A DNA stretch of 7,035 nucleotides. It comes from Clostridiales bacterium (GTDB lineage: Bacteria > Bacillota_A > Clostridia > Oscillospirales > Oscillospiraceae). The DNA lies in NCBI GenBank assembly GCA_004553625.1, contig SFKX01000036.1, positions 1-7,035 on the forward strand, given 5' to 3'. Positions 1-6,020 of this stretch are shown piece after piece. Every line of letters starts with the position of its first letter. Positions within the stretch are counted from its first letter, which is position 1. The translations under genes were made by a program, and so were the position numbers. Below the pieces are notes generated by a model. That model was given only the letters and a program-made list of their open reading frames with translations. It was not told the DNA's origin and searched no databases.

Positions 1-647
1 AGGGAAAGCAGGGCCTTGTCCTTCACCAGCACCCGCCCGCCCGAATCGAGCAGGTCGTAACGGGAACGGCAGGCCTGTATGCACGCGCCCCTGTTGGCAC
101 TGCGGGAGGCAATATGCTCGGAAAGATAGCACTGGCCGCTGTAGCAGACACAGAGGGCCCCGTGAACGAAGCACTCCAGCTCGCATTGGGGAACGGCCCT
201 GGCTATGCCGCGTATCTGCTCCAGCGACAGCTCCCTTTCCAGTATGAGCCGCGAGAAGCCCAGCGAAGCGAGATCCATGGCCTTCGCGGCATCGCGCACA
301 GCACACTGGGTGGAGGCGTGCAGTGGGATGCGGCCGCCGGACAGGGACAGCCCGGCCATATCCTGCATGATCAGGGCATCCACTCCGGCTTCCTCCAGCT
401 CCCTCAGCAGCTTTGAGAAGCTCTCCAGTTCGTCGTCGAAGACTATGGTGTTGACGGTCGCGAAAACCCTTGCCCCGAAACGGTGGGCATAGGCGCAGAG
501 TCTGGCCACGTCCTCCACGCTGTTCCCAGCCGCCTGCCGGGCGCCGAAGCCCGGACCGGCCATATACACGGCATCGGCACCGCAGTCTATGGCTGCGATG
601 CCGATGTCAGCATTCCTTGCCGGAGCAAGAAGTTCAAGTTCCTTCAC
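1..647 (-). CDS. Peptidase U32 family protein, N-terminal 215 residues (3' end outside window)
   Basis: The reading frame from a GTG at 647-645 runs open to the left edge. It begins MKELELLAPA, followed by an AAIDCGADAVY segment (residues 18-28), the usual opening of U32 proteins. Residues 159-173 carry the family signature CFVHGALCVCYSGQC, followed by SANRGACIQACR (183-194). Cysteines 166, 173, 189 and 193 fall where characterised U32 members (UbiU/UbiV, RlhA, TrhP) place their [4Fe-4S] ligands. Despite the name, those members are oxygen-independent hydroxylases acting on RNA bases or ubiquinone precursors rather than proteases; an RNA-modifying role is a reasonable inference here, but the substrate cannot be read from the fragment. 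The GTG start is preferred because it puts the family motif at residue 1 and overlaps the upstream TAG stop by one base, implying translational coupling to the TPR gene. No Shine-Dalgarno sequence is visible. Family assignment is firm; the exact subfamily is not. Confidence 0.93.
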   Translation of the reverse strand, partial: MKELELLAPARNADIGIAAIDCGADAVYMAGPGFGARQAAGNSVEDVARLCAYAHRFGARVFATVNTIVFDDELESFSKLLRELEEAGVDALIMQDMAGLSLSGGRIPLHASTQCAVRDAAKAMDLASLGFSRLILERELSLEQIRGIARAVPQCELECFVHGALCVCYSGQCYLSEHIASRSANRGACIQACRSRYDLLDSGGRVLVKDKALLS

Positions 648-1582
648 TATTTGTTGAGGGCTGCTATCTGTGCCTTTGCGGTCTGACCGTACTGAGGGTC
701 AGTCACAATCTTCTGGTAGTACTCGATGGCCTTCTCCTTGTTGCCGCTCTGCTGGAAAATCACTGCAAGGGTGCAGATGATGCCGTTGGCGTCCTTTGCA
801 TTAGGGGAGAGCTGGAGGTACTTCTCGAAGTTCGCGATGGCTGCGTCGTTGTCCTTTGCCTTCACGGCTGCGTTGCCGGCGATCTTGCAGGCATTTGCAT
901 TCTCAAGGTACTCGTTGGACTTGCCTGCAGCGCTGATGGCGTCAGCGAACTTACCGCCCTTGAGGGCTGCCTGGGCCTCCTTGAGGAAAATGTTGGAAAG
1001 CTGCTTGCGGGCAGTCTTCTCCTGACCGTTGGCGAGGGCCTGCTCATAGGCGGCCTTTGCCTCCTCCATCTTGCCGGATGCGCTGAGGGCTGCTCCGAGC
1101 CTGAGGGCTGCGACGCCATTTTCAGGGTCGGCGTCGAGTATTGCCTTGAAAGCCTCGGCTGCACCGTCGAAGTCCTTTGCGTTCAGCAGACCGTTGGCCT
1201 TGGAGAGCTTGATGTTAGGGATGAGCTTGTCACCTTCCTCTGCCACGCTGAAATTGCCATACTCCTCTGCGGCGGCTATTGCCTGGTTCACGAGATCGAG
1301 GGCACCGTCGAAGTCCTTTTCCTTGATCTGGTCCTTGCCCATTGCAAGGAGGATTCTCGGTATGATGTCGCGGCAGGTGTTCGCGAGCTCCGCTCCTGCG
1401 TCACCGGCGGCCTCTGCGATAGGAAGAGCCTCCTTGAAACCGTTGAGGGCTGCTGCGTTGTCTCCGCTCTGGAGCGCTTCGTTTGCTGCCTGGGCTATCT
1501 CGGTAGCCTGAGCCATGTCCTGTGCGGCTGCTGAAAATGCTGCAAAAAGGCCAGCCGCTGCGATGAGGATAATTTTTTTCAT
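647..1582 (-). CDS. Secreted TPR-repeat protein
   Basis: This encodes 311 residues, starting MKKIILIAAAG. A signal peptide of about 20 residues (KK, hydrophobic core, then AFSAAA before QDM) predicts export to the periplasm or outer membrane. The mature part is alanine-rich and almost wholly helical, with about seven tetratricopeptide-like units, for example around residues 26-60, 76-109, 125-153, 156-186, 198-226, 230-262 and 267-298. Recognisable TPR positions include the ADPENGVAALRLGAAL and KAIEYYQKIV stretches. TPR arrays bind protein partners; no catalytic domain is present, so it is probably a scaffold or assembly factor, and no specific partner can be named. The frame stays open ten codons further upstream (to 1612), but the start at 1582 puts the signal peptide at the N-terminus and leaves a normal leader after the -7 box at 1621-1628. 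Its TAG stop overlaps the GTG of the downstream U32 gene, so the two are likely co-transcribed. Confidence 0.9.
   Translation of the reverse strand: MKKIILIAAAGLFAAFSAAAQDMAQATEIAQAANEALQSGDNAAALNGFKEALPIAEAAGDAGAELANTCRDIIPRILLAMGKDQIKEKDFDGALDLVNQAIAAAEEYGNFSVAEEGDKLIPNIKLSKANGLLNAKDFDGAAEAFKAILDADPENGVAALRLGAALSASGKMEEAKAAYEQALANGQEKTARKQLSNIFLKEAQAALKGGKFADAISAAGKSNEYLENANACKIAGNAAVKAKDNDAAIANFEKYLQLSPNAKDANGIICTLAVIFQQSGNKEKAIEYYQKIVTDPQYGQTAKAQIAALNK
1161..1319 (-). repeat. Pair of identical 18-base repeats within the TPR gene
   Basis: GCACCGTCGAAGTCCTTT occurs exactly at 1161-1178 and 1302-1319, 141 bases (47 codons) apart. On the coding strand both encode KDFDGA at the turn into the second helix of a TPR unit. 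This probably reflects descent of TPR units by duplication or a shared motif, not a mobile repeat. Confidence 0.7.
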
Positions 1583-1620
1583 AACGTATCTGATGTTTGT
1601 TTTGTTCTGCATAGGAATCG

Positions 1621-1628
1621 CAAATGTA
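1621..1628 (-). promoter_or_regulatory. Predicted Bacteroidota -7 promoter element for the TPR-U32 operon
   Basis: On the minus strand this reads TACATTTG, an exact match to the Bacteroidota -7 consensus TAnnTTTG, 38 bases before the chosen ATG at 1582. Transcription would start near 1610-1615. No convincing -33 TTTG box is seen at the usual spacing. It lies back to back with the plus-strand element at 1641-1648. Confidence 0.5.
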
Positions 1629-1640
1629 CAAAAAATTGTC

Positions 1641-1648
1641 TAATTTTG
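1641..1648 (+). promoter_or_regulatory. Predicted Bacteroidota -7 promoter element for the M16-like gene
   Basis: TAATTTTG matches the TAnnTTTG consensus exactly and ends 17 bases before the ATG at 1666, giving a short leader of about 10 bases. The -33 box is not obvious. The region between the divergent genes is AT-rich compared with its surroundings, as expected for a promoter. Confidence 0.5.
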
Positions 1649-1665
1649 TATTAACGCTCTGATAT

Positions 1666-4005
1666 ATGCAAAAACTTAGGTTAATATTCGGTCTTTGTCT
1701 GTCACTGTCTCTCTCCCTGGCTCCTGTGCCGGTTTTCGCGCAAGGCAGGGAGGTCCCGGTTCTGCCTGTGGATCCGACGGTGTGCACCGGCCATCTTTCC
1801 AACGGCATAGCATACGCCCTGGCGACGAACAACGCCGTAAAGGGCTCTGCCGAAGTCCTGTTATTGCAGAGAGTGTGCCAAAGAGTTGACAGGGTCGAAT
1901 TCCCCGACGTGCGCGTCTATAAGGGTGCCGCCGAAATCGACTCGCTGCTGAGCCGCATATTCCGTATAATCGCCGCCTCCGTAGAGGACGATCCGGACAA
2001 CTACGGCACTGACAATCAATATATTGTAATATCAGGAGACATAAAGGCCGCCGACATCGTCGCGCGTATGGAGAAATACGCCGCCCCCATCGGGGCCTCG
2101 CGTTCCCGCTGCGCCCTGCCTGACTACCGTTGGGAAGGCCCGTATGCCCCCGTCATCGGACAGCAGTCCCTTCCCGGGGACGCCGTGCTGCTGAGCATGG
2201 AGTGCCGTCGCCGCCGCACCCCGGACAGACTTATGCCTACGGCAGTGCCTGTGGTTTCTATGCGTATGGACGGCATATTGGATATATTGCTTCGCAAGAG
2301 CATATCCTCCTCGATGGAGCGCTGCGGCATACCCTGCGCCGACCTGAGTTTTCAGCGTCGCAGGGCCTGGAACGGCTATGGCGACGAAATTTACCGTATC
2401 TCCTTCAAGACTGCTTCCGAAGACGCGTCCCGGGCACGTCAGGTCGCCGGCTCGGTGATAGCCGCAATGCTCGAAGACGGAATCCCCGCCCCAAGCTACG
2501 ACAGCGCCTGCTCCGAAGTGATGTCCGAACTGCACTCCGCGGTGAATTATCCCATCTCCAACCGATCCAATGCTCTGCGCCTGGCCTCGCATCTGCTGTA
2601 CGGCGCCCCGCTGGCGAGTCCGGAAGACGTGTACGGCTTCTTCGCCGGCAAGGAACTGGCCGACTCCGTTCAGATACGCAGCTTCAACCGCTATGTAGGA
2701 GAACTCTTCAGGGGCTATGTCCCTCCGGACAGCCTCTGTGCCGAAGCCAGGATGGTCTGCACCAACAAGCGCGACACCCTCAACTTCCCCCAGCCATCCC
2801 GCAAGAAGGCTCGGGTAGAACGCGTTTCCACGGACCCGGTCACCGGGGGTACGCTCTGGAGTTTCGAAAACGGGATGAGGGTAATCTACAGGCAGATGCC
2901 CACCCACGGGCGGCTGAGTTACTCAATGGTCTTCAACTGCGGGGCTTCGGACATTCCCGGTGCCGGGGCGGGCGAGTCGGCCTTCTACTCCGAGCTCTTC
3001 CACAGCGCCTCGGTGGGAGTGCACAGCGGCAGCGACTTCCGCAATCTCCACGAGTCCTGCGGCATCAGTATGGATTGCAATGTGGGACTCTATGATATGG
3101 CCCTGAGCGGCACCGCCTCTTCAGGGGAGCTCTCCCTCCTCCTGAAAACCCTGCTCCAGGCCCTCAACGCCCGCCGTTTCTCCGCATCCGCGGCGGCTTA
3201 CACCCTCGACTGCAGCGCCCTGTACCTGAACGCGGAGGACGAGTGCTTCGGCCGGCTCTACACCTCGTTGCATCCGGGCTACCTTTATCCGAGCCAGCGT
3301 ATGCGCAGCGGCCTCGGCCCCAGCCTCGCCCTGAACGCCGAGCGCCTCTTCGAAAAGGCCTTTTCCAGCTGCGATGACGGCGTGCTCGTGCTCGTTGGAG
3401 ACCGTCCCGCCGAAGACGTACTCAAACTGCTGCGAAGGCATATCCTTTCTTTCCGCACCTCGGGCCGGCTCAAGAAGGCGCGCAGCGTGCCGTTCACTAC
3501 CATCTCCGGCAGCCGCAGTTTCAGTGCGGAGGGCGAGAGGGGCATATATATGGAACTCTCAGCCGCAATGGACTACACCGCCGACAACTACTTCGCAGCC
3601 AGGGTGCTCGGGGAGGCGTTGCGCGAACTGCTGTCCGGTTGCGCCGCAAAGGTGGAAGTGTCTCTGAATCCGAGGCCGTCCGAGCATATCGATTTAAGGA
3701 TAAGCGCCCGTGGGGACGTGCGTGAGGAGGAACTGCTCTCCGCCCTGCGTCTGCTTTCGGAAGGCGACAAGGAGAGCTACAAGGGCTTGAAAGACTGGCG
3801 CGTGGTCTGCGCCAACCGGGAGGCCGCGCTGCGCCGCTATCCGGAGTACTGGCTCCGGGCCGCCCGCACCCGTTTCACGGATTCCAAGGACATTGCCACA
3901 AAGAGCGAAGCGAAAATCTCCGCCGTCAGTGCAGAAAAACTGATGCAGCTGTCAAAGGCCCTGCTCTCGGGAGGCAGGGTGTCGCTGGAGACTCAGCCCA
4001 ACTGA
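1666..4005 (+). CDS. Secreted M16 (insulinase/pitrilysin)-like protein lacking the zinc-binding motif; probable pseudoprotease
   Basis: This encodes 779 residues. A signal peptide ends near VPVFA at residue 25, before QGREV, so the protein should be periplasmic or surface-associated. Residues 44-70 (LSNGIAYAL, then AEVLLLQRV) match the first strands of an M16 lobe. Residues 109-127 (DPDNYG, then YIVISGDI) match the later 'YRPDN...VVVGD' strand, and a helical M16_C-like part follows (about 170-360). The second lobe starts at 394 (GGTLWSFENGMRVIYRQ) and includes LVLVGDRPAEDVLKLLRRH and a DYTADNYFAARVLGEAL helix near the end. Active M16 enzymes have HxxEH plus a distal Glu between the two landmarks of the first lobe; here only about 40 residues (70-110) separate them, with no HxxEH in either lobe. 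Bacteroidota relatives are, from memory, about 930 residues, so the shortfall fits loss of this segment. A frameshift is unlikely because the whole frame is open. A partner-binding or regulatory role is inferred. Confidence 0.82.
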   Translation: MQKLRLIFGLCLSLSLSLAPVPVFAQGREVPVLPVDPTVCTGHLSNGIAYALATNNAVKGSAEVLLLQRVCQRVDRVEFPDVRVYKGAAEIDSLLSRIFRIIAASVEDDPDNYGTDNQYIVISGDIKAADIVARMEKYAAPIGASRSRCALPDYRWEGPYAPVIGQQSLPGDAVLLSMECRRRRTPDRLMPTAVPVVSMRMDGILDILLRKSISSSMERCGIPCADLSFQRRRAWNGYGDEIYRISFKTASEDASRARQVAGSVIAAMLEDGIPAPSYDSACSEVMSELHSAVNYPISNRSNALRLASHLLYGAPLASPEDVYGFFAGKELADSVQIRSFNRYVGELFRGYVPPDSLCAEARMVCTNKRDTLNFPQPSRKKARVERVSTDPVTGGTLWSFENGMRVIYRQMPTHGRLSYSMVFNCGASDIPGAGAGESAFYSELFHSASVGVHSGSDFRNLHESCGISMDCNVGLYDMALSGTASSGELSLLLKTLLQALNARRFSASAAAYTLDCSALYLNAEDECFGRLYTSLHPGYLYPSQRMRSGLGPSLALNAERLFEKAFSSCDDGVLVLVGDRPAEDVLKLLRRHILSFRTSGRLKKARSVPFTTISGSRSFSAEGERGIYMELSAAMDYTADNYFAARVLGEALRELLSGCAAKVEVSLNPRPSEHIDLRISARGDVREEELLSALRLLSEGDKESYKGLKDWRVVCANREAALRRYPEYWLRAARTRFTDSKDIATKSEAKISAVSAEKLMQLSKALLSGGRVSLETQPN

Positions 4006-4586
4006 GAGGCCGCGCATTCCAGCGCCCGGTAGAAATCCTCGCCAAAGGCCTGTGTCAGGGGCTCCTTCAGGAACTGATAAACCCTGATTCCCTCCTTGCG
4101 TCCCTTGGCAAAGGCATCCTTGCATATCTCCCAGCGATGGAGGTTCAGCGCCTTCATGCCGTTGCTAAGCACGCTCACGCGTATGGGATAGAGCCAGCAG
4201 GAGATGGGCTTGCGGAAATCGCCCTTGCCCTGGAACCATTGTTTCTCCATAGAGCAGAAGCAGTTGCCCTCGCCGTCGAAGTGGCAGTAGGCGCATTCCT
4301 CGCTGCCGTCGGTCAGAGGAGTGACCATATCCCCGTCGATGTCGATCTCGAAGAAGCCCTTGCGGCTCACCGCGTCCCGGCCCTGGGGGCGCATCAGGCC
4401 GGAAAAGATGGCATAGTTCTTCTCTATGGCCTCCGGCTCGCTTTCCTCCAGCGGCGCGCCGCTGTCGCCTATTATGCAGCAGCAGCCCTTGCACTTGGGA
4501 TAGTCGCAGGCGAAATATTCGCTGAGTATCTCGGACGACACGAGGCAGTCGTCTATCTGTATTATGGAACTGCAGTCCATCGTCAT
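3993..4586 (-). CDS. DUF3109 family cysteine-cluster protein
   Basis: This encodes 197 residues with 14 cysteines and no signal peptide or membrane segment, so it is probably cytosolic. Recognisable family blocks, in order, are FACDYPKCKGCCCIIGDSGAPL (about 26-46), CAYCHFDGEGNCFC (98-111), KPISCWLYPIR (126-136) and a later HRWEIC (150-155). The CxxxxCxxCCC and CxxC...CxC groupings suggest a metal site, most likely an Fe-S cluster or zinc as in the related YkgJ-type cluster proteins; this has not been shown and the reaction is unknown. The start at 4586 is chosen because its ATG overlaps the upstream gene's TGA as ATGA, a coupling arrangement; a second ATG two codons later (4580) is equally possible by sequence. 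The 3' end overlaps the convergent M16-like gene by 13 bases. It is likely cotranscribed with the upstream membrane protein. Confidence 0.9.
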   Translation of the reverse strand: MTMDCSSIIQIDDCLVSSEILSEYFACDYPKCKGCCCIIGDSGAPLEESEPEAIEKNYAIFSGLMRPQGRDAVSRKGFFEIDIDGDMVTPLTDGSEECAYCHFDGEGNCFCSMEKQWFQGKGDFRKPISCWLYPIRVSVLSNGMKALNLHRWEICKDAFAKGRKEGIRVYQFLKEPLTQAFGEDFYRALECAASQLG

Positions 4587-5065
4587 TCTTCGTTGCTGCC
4601 CAGACGGGTTTCGAGTCCCGAAGCCAGGCGGGTTACATCCTTGCGCAGGCCTTCCATCACCAGTCCTGAGGCGCTCTGGAATATGCTTATCCTGTCCTCC
4701 CAGCTGCGCGAGGCCCGTCCCGCTCCGCTGCCCAGACGGTAGCAGACGCTGTCATTGTCCTGTTTTTCAAAGACATAGCCCCTGCTCTCCATAAAGTCGT
4801 CGAGGCTGGCCCTGAGCTCGTCAATGCTGCCTCCTGCCATAAGAGGGCGTTTCATATAGCCCAGCATAGGGTAGATGCAGGCCACGAGGGCGAAGATGCC
4901 GAGTATCATCCACACGGAATTCCAGCCGTGGACAAGGGTGCCTGCGAAGTCCTCCGGCTTGTAGATAAGGGACTTGCTTGTAAAGCAGGCGAGTACCCAT
5001 ATCACTACTCCGAAGACCACCGTCAGGTAGAGGAAATATTTGATGGCTCTTATTGCGTATTTCAT
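4583..5065 (-). CDS. Two-helix inner-membrane protein of unknown family
   Basis: This encodes 160 residues starting MKYAIRAIKYF. Two hydrophobic segments are clear: about 9-28 (YFLYLTVVFGVVIWVLACF) and 49-70 (NSVWMILGIFALVACIYPML). Positive charges before the first helix and just after the second (KRP) predict both ends in the cytoplasm with a short external loop (30-48). The remaining 90 residues form a soluble domain with SIDELRASLDDFMESRGYVFE (80-100), SWEDRISIF (121-129) and EGLRKDVTRLASGLE (138-152); I do not recognise it, though it resembles conserved hypothetical proteins of Bacteroidales. The frame extends upstream to 5110, but the start at 5065 puts the -7 box (5090-5097) outside the gene and gives a normal N-terminus. 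Its TGA overlaps the start of the DUF3109 gene (ATGA), so the two are probably coupled. Confidence 0.8.
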   Translation of the reverse strand: MKYAIRAIKYFLYLTVVFGVVIWVLACFTSKSLIYKPEDFAGTLVHGWNSVWMILGIFALVACIYPMLGYMKRPLMAGGSIDELRASLDDFMESRGYVFEKQDNDSVCYRLGSGAGRASRSWEDRISIFQSASGLVMEGLRKDVTRLASGLETRLGSNEE

Positions 5066-5089
5066 AAAGGATTGATTTTTGCAGTACGG

Positions 5090-5097
5090 CAAATATA
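5090..5097 (-). promoter_or_regulatory. Predicted Bacteroidota -7 promoter element for the membrane protein-DUF3109 operon
   Basis: On the minus strand this reads TATATTTG, matching TAnnTTTG, 24 bases before the ATG at 5065. No clear -33 TTTG box is found at standard spacing. Its position inside the N-terminally extended frame supports the shorter start. Confidence 0.5.
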
Positions 5098-5117
5098 GCA
5101 AATTCCGCACAATTCAG

Positions 5118-5125
5118 TATTTTTG
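5118..5125 (+). promoter_or_regulatory. Predicted Bacteroidota -7 promoter element for the coiled-coil gene and hemW
   Basis: TATTTTTG matches TAnnTTTG and ends 15 bases before the ATG at 5141, predicting a leader of roughly 8-10 bases. It runs into a 10-base palindrome, TTTGTACAAA (5122-5131). No obvious -33 box is present. Confidence 0.5.
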
Positions 5126-5140
5126 TACAAATTTGGACTT

Positions 5141-6016
5141 ATGGAAGAAAGTAGAGATGTAAAGAAGGCTAATCTGCCCCTCATAGTGCTGGGGGCGATA
5201 GCAGCCGTGCTGGCAATCGTGCTGGCATACGTGTGGTTTACCAACTATAAGCTCGTGGGTCAGCTCAATGAGGAAAAGGAGGAGCTCACCCAGCAGATGA
5301 TTTCCCTCAGGGAAGATTACGACACCCTTTCCAGCGATTACGACGAGATCAACGCACAGCTCGATTCCTCAAGGGAGCAGGTCAACCAGCTCATAGAGAG
5401 ACTCAAGGAGACCGAGGCCCGTGACCGTGCCAAGATACGCAAGTACGAGAAGGAGCTCGGTACCCTGCGCAGCATAATGAGGAATTACATCGTCCAGATC
5501 GACTCCCTGAACACTCTTAACAAGAAACTTACCGCCGATGCCGCGGCGGCGCGTCGCGAGGCCGAGGTCAGCAAGGCCCGCTCCGAGGAGCTGAGCCAGA
5601 AGGTCGAGCACCTCAGCGGACAGGTGGCGGCGGGCTCCGTGATCAAGGCCAGGGGACTGGTCATAGAGCCATACGACGGCTCGGGCAAGGTCAATGAGCG
5701 CAGCAGCCGCGTGGTGAAGATGCTTACCTCCCTCACCCTCATCGAGAACGACCTCGCCCCTAAGGGCCCTGTGAGGGTGTACATAAGGGTGAAGGACCCG
5801 TCCGGAGTCCTGCTCACCAACGCCTCCTCGCGCAACTTCACTTGCGGCGGCGAGCCTATGATGGCCTCTGCAAGCCGCGAGGTGGACTACCAGGGCAGCG
5901 AGGTGGACCTGAGCATATACCTGAACGACATAAGCTCTTACCAGAAGGGCATCTACACCGTCGAGGCCTACACTTCGCAGACGAAACTCGGCAGCGCGGA
6001 GGTACTGCTCCGTTAG
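5141..6016 (+). CDS. Membrane-anchored coiled-coil protein with C-terminal beta-rich domain
   Basis: This encodes 291 residues. A short charged N-terminus (MEESRDVKKAN) precedes a single membrane helix at about 13-33 (PLIVLGAIAAVLAIVLAYVWF). Residues 38 to about 165 are heptad-rich and highly charged, with Leu/Ile spacing typical of a long coiled coil (for example QVNQLIERLKETEARDR). Residues 166-291 change to alternating hydrophobic strands (VRVYIRVKDPSG, VDLSIYLNDISSYQKGIYTVEAY, KLGSAEVLLR), resembling an Ig-like sandwich. An N-in topology with the coiled coil and the C-terminal domain in the periplasm is inferred. Automated annotation may call such proteins SMC-like, but no ATPase motif is present, so that label would be misleading. 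I chose ATG 5141 over an in-frame TTG at 5123 because the TTG lies within the -7 box. hemW starts 4 bases after the TAG stop, so the two are probably one transcript. Function unknown. Confidence 0.85.
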   Translation: MEESRDVKKANLPLIVLGAIAAVLAIVLAYVWFTNYKLVGQLNEEKEELTQQMISLREDYDTLSSDYDEINAQLDSSREQVNQLIERLKETEARDRAKIRKYEKELGTLRSIMRNYIVQIDSLNTLNKKLTADAAAARREAEVSKARSEELSQKVEHLSGQVAAGSVIKARGLVIEPYDGSGKVNERSSRVVKMLTSLTLIENDLAPKGPVRVYIRVKDPSGVLLTNASSRNFTCGGEPMMASASREVDYQGSEVDLSIYLNDISSYQKGIYTVEAYTSQTKLGSAEVLLR

Positions 6017-6020
6017 TGAT

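Noticed and set aside
470..1534. Long open frame on the plus strand opposite the TPR gene
   Set aside because: It is antisense to a clear TPR gene and to the U32 start, its translation is low-complexity (rich in Leu, Cys, Gly) with no recognisable motif, and it arises from the GC-rich codon bias of the real genes.
1583..1612. Ten-residue N-terminal extension of the TPR protein
   Set aside because: It would bury the signal peptide behind polar residues and leave almost no leader after the predicted promoter.
2032..2907. Long open frame on the minus strand inside the M16-like gene
   Set aside because: It is a shadow of the plus-strand frame, which carries a signal peptide and M16 landmarks; the antisense product is Gly/Val/His-rich with no domain.
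2130..3095. Overlapping plus-strand frame within the M16-like gene, possibly a frameshifted copy
   Set aside because: It gives an Arg/Pro/Gln-rich product typical of out-of-frame GC-rich coding DNA, while the main frame is continuous through the same stretch.
1666..4005. Sequencing error or frameshift as the cause of the missing M16 zinc motif
   Set aside because: The frame is uninterrupted and the sequence on both sides of the gap aligns in the same frame with M16 landmarks; the segment is absent, not scrambled.
5066..5110. N-terminal extension of the two-helix membrane protein to 5110
   Set aside because: It would place the -7 box inside the gene and add 15 residues ahead of a good MKYAIRAIKYF membrane-protein start.
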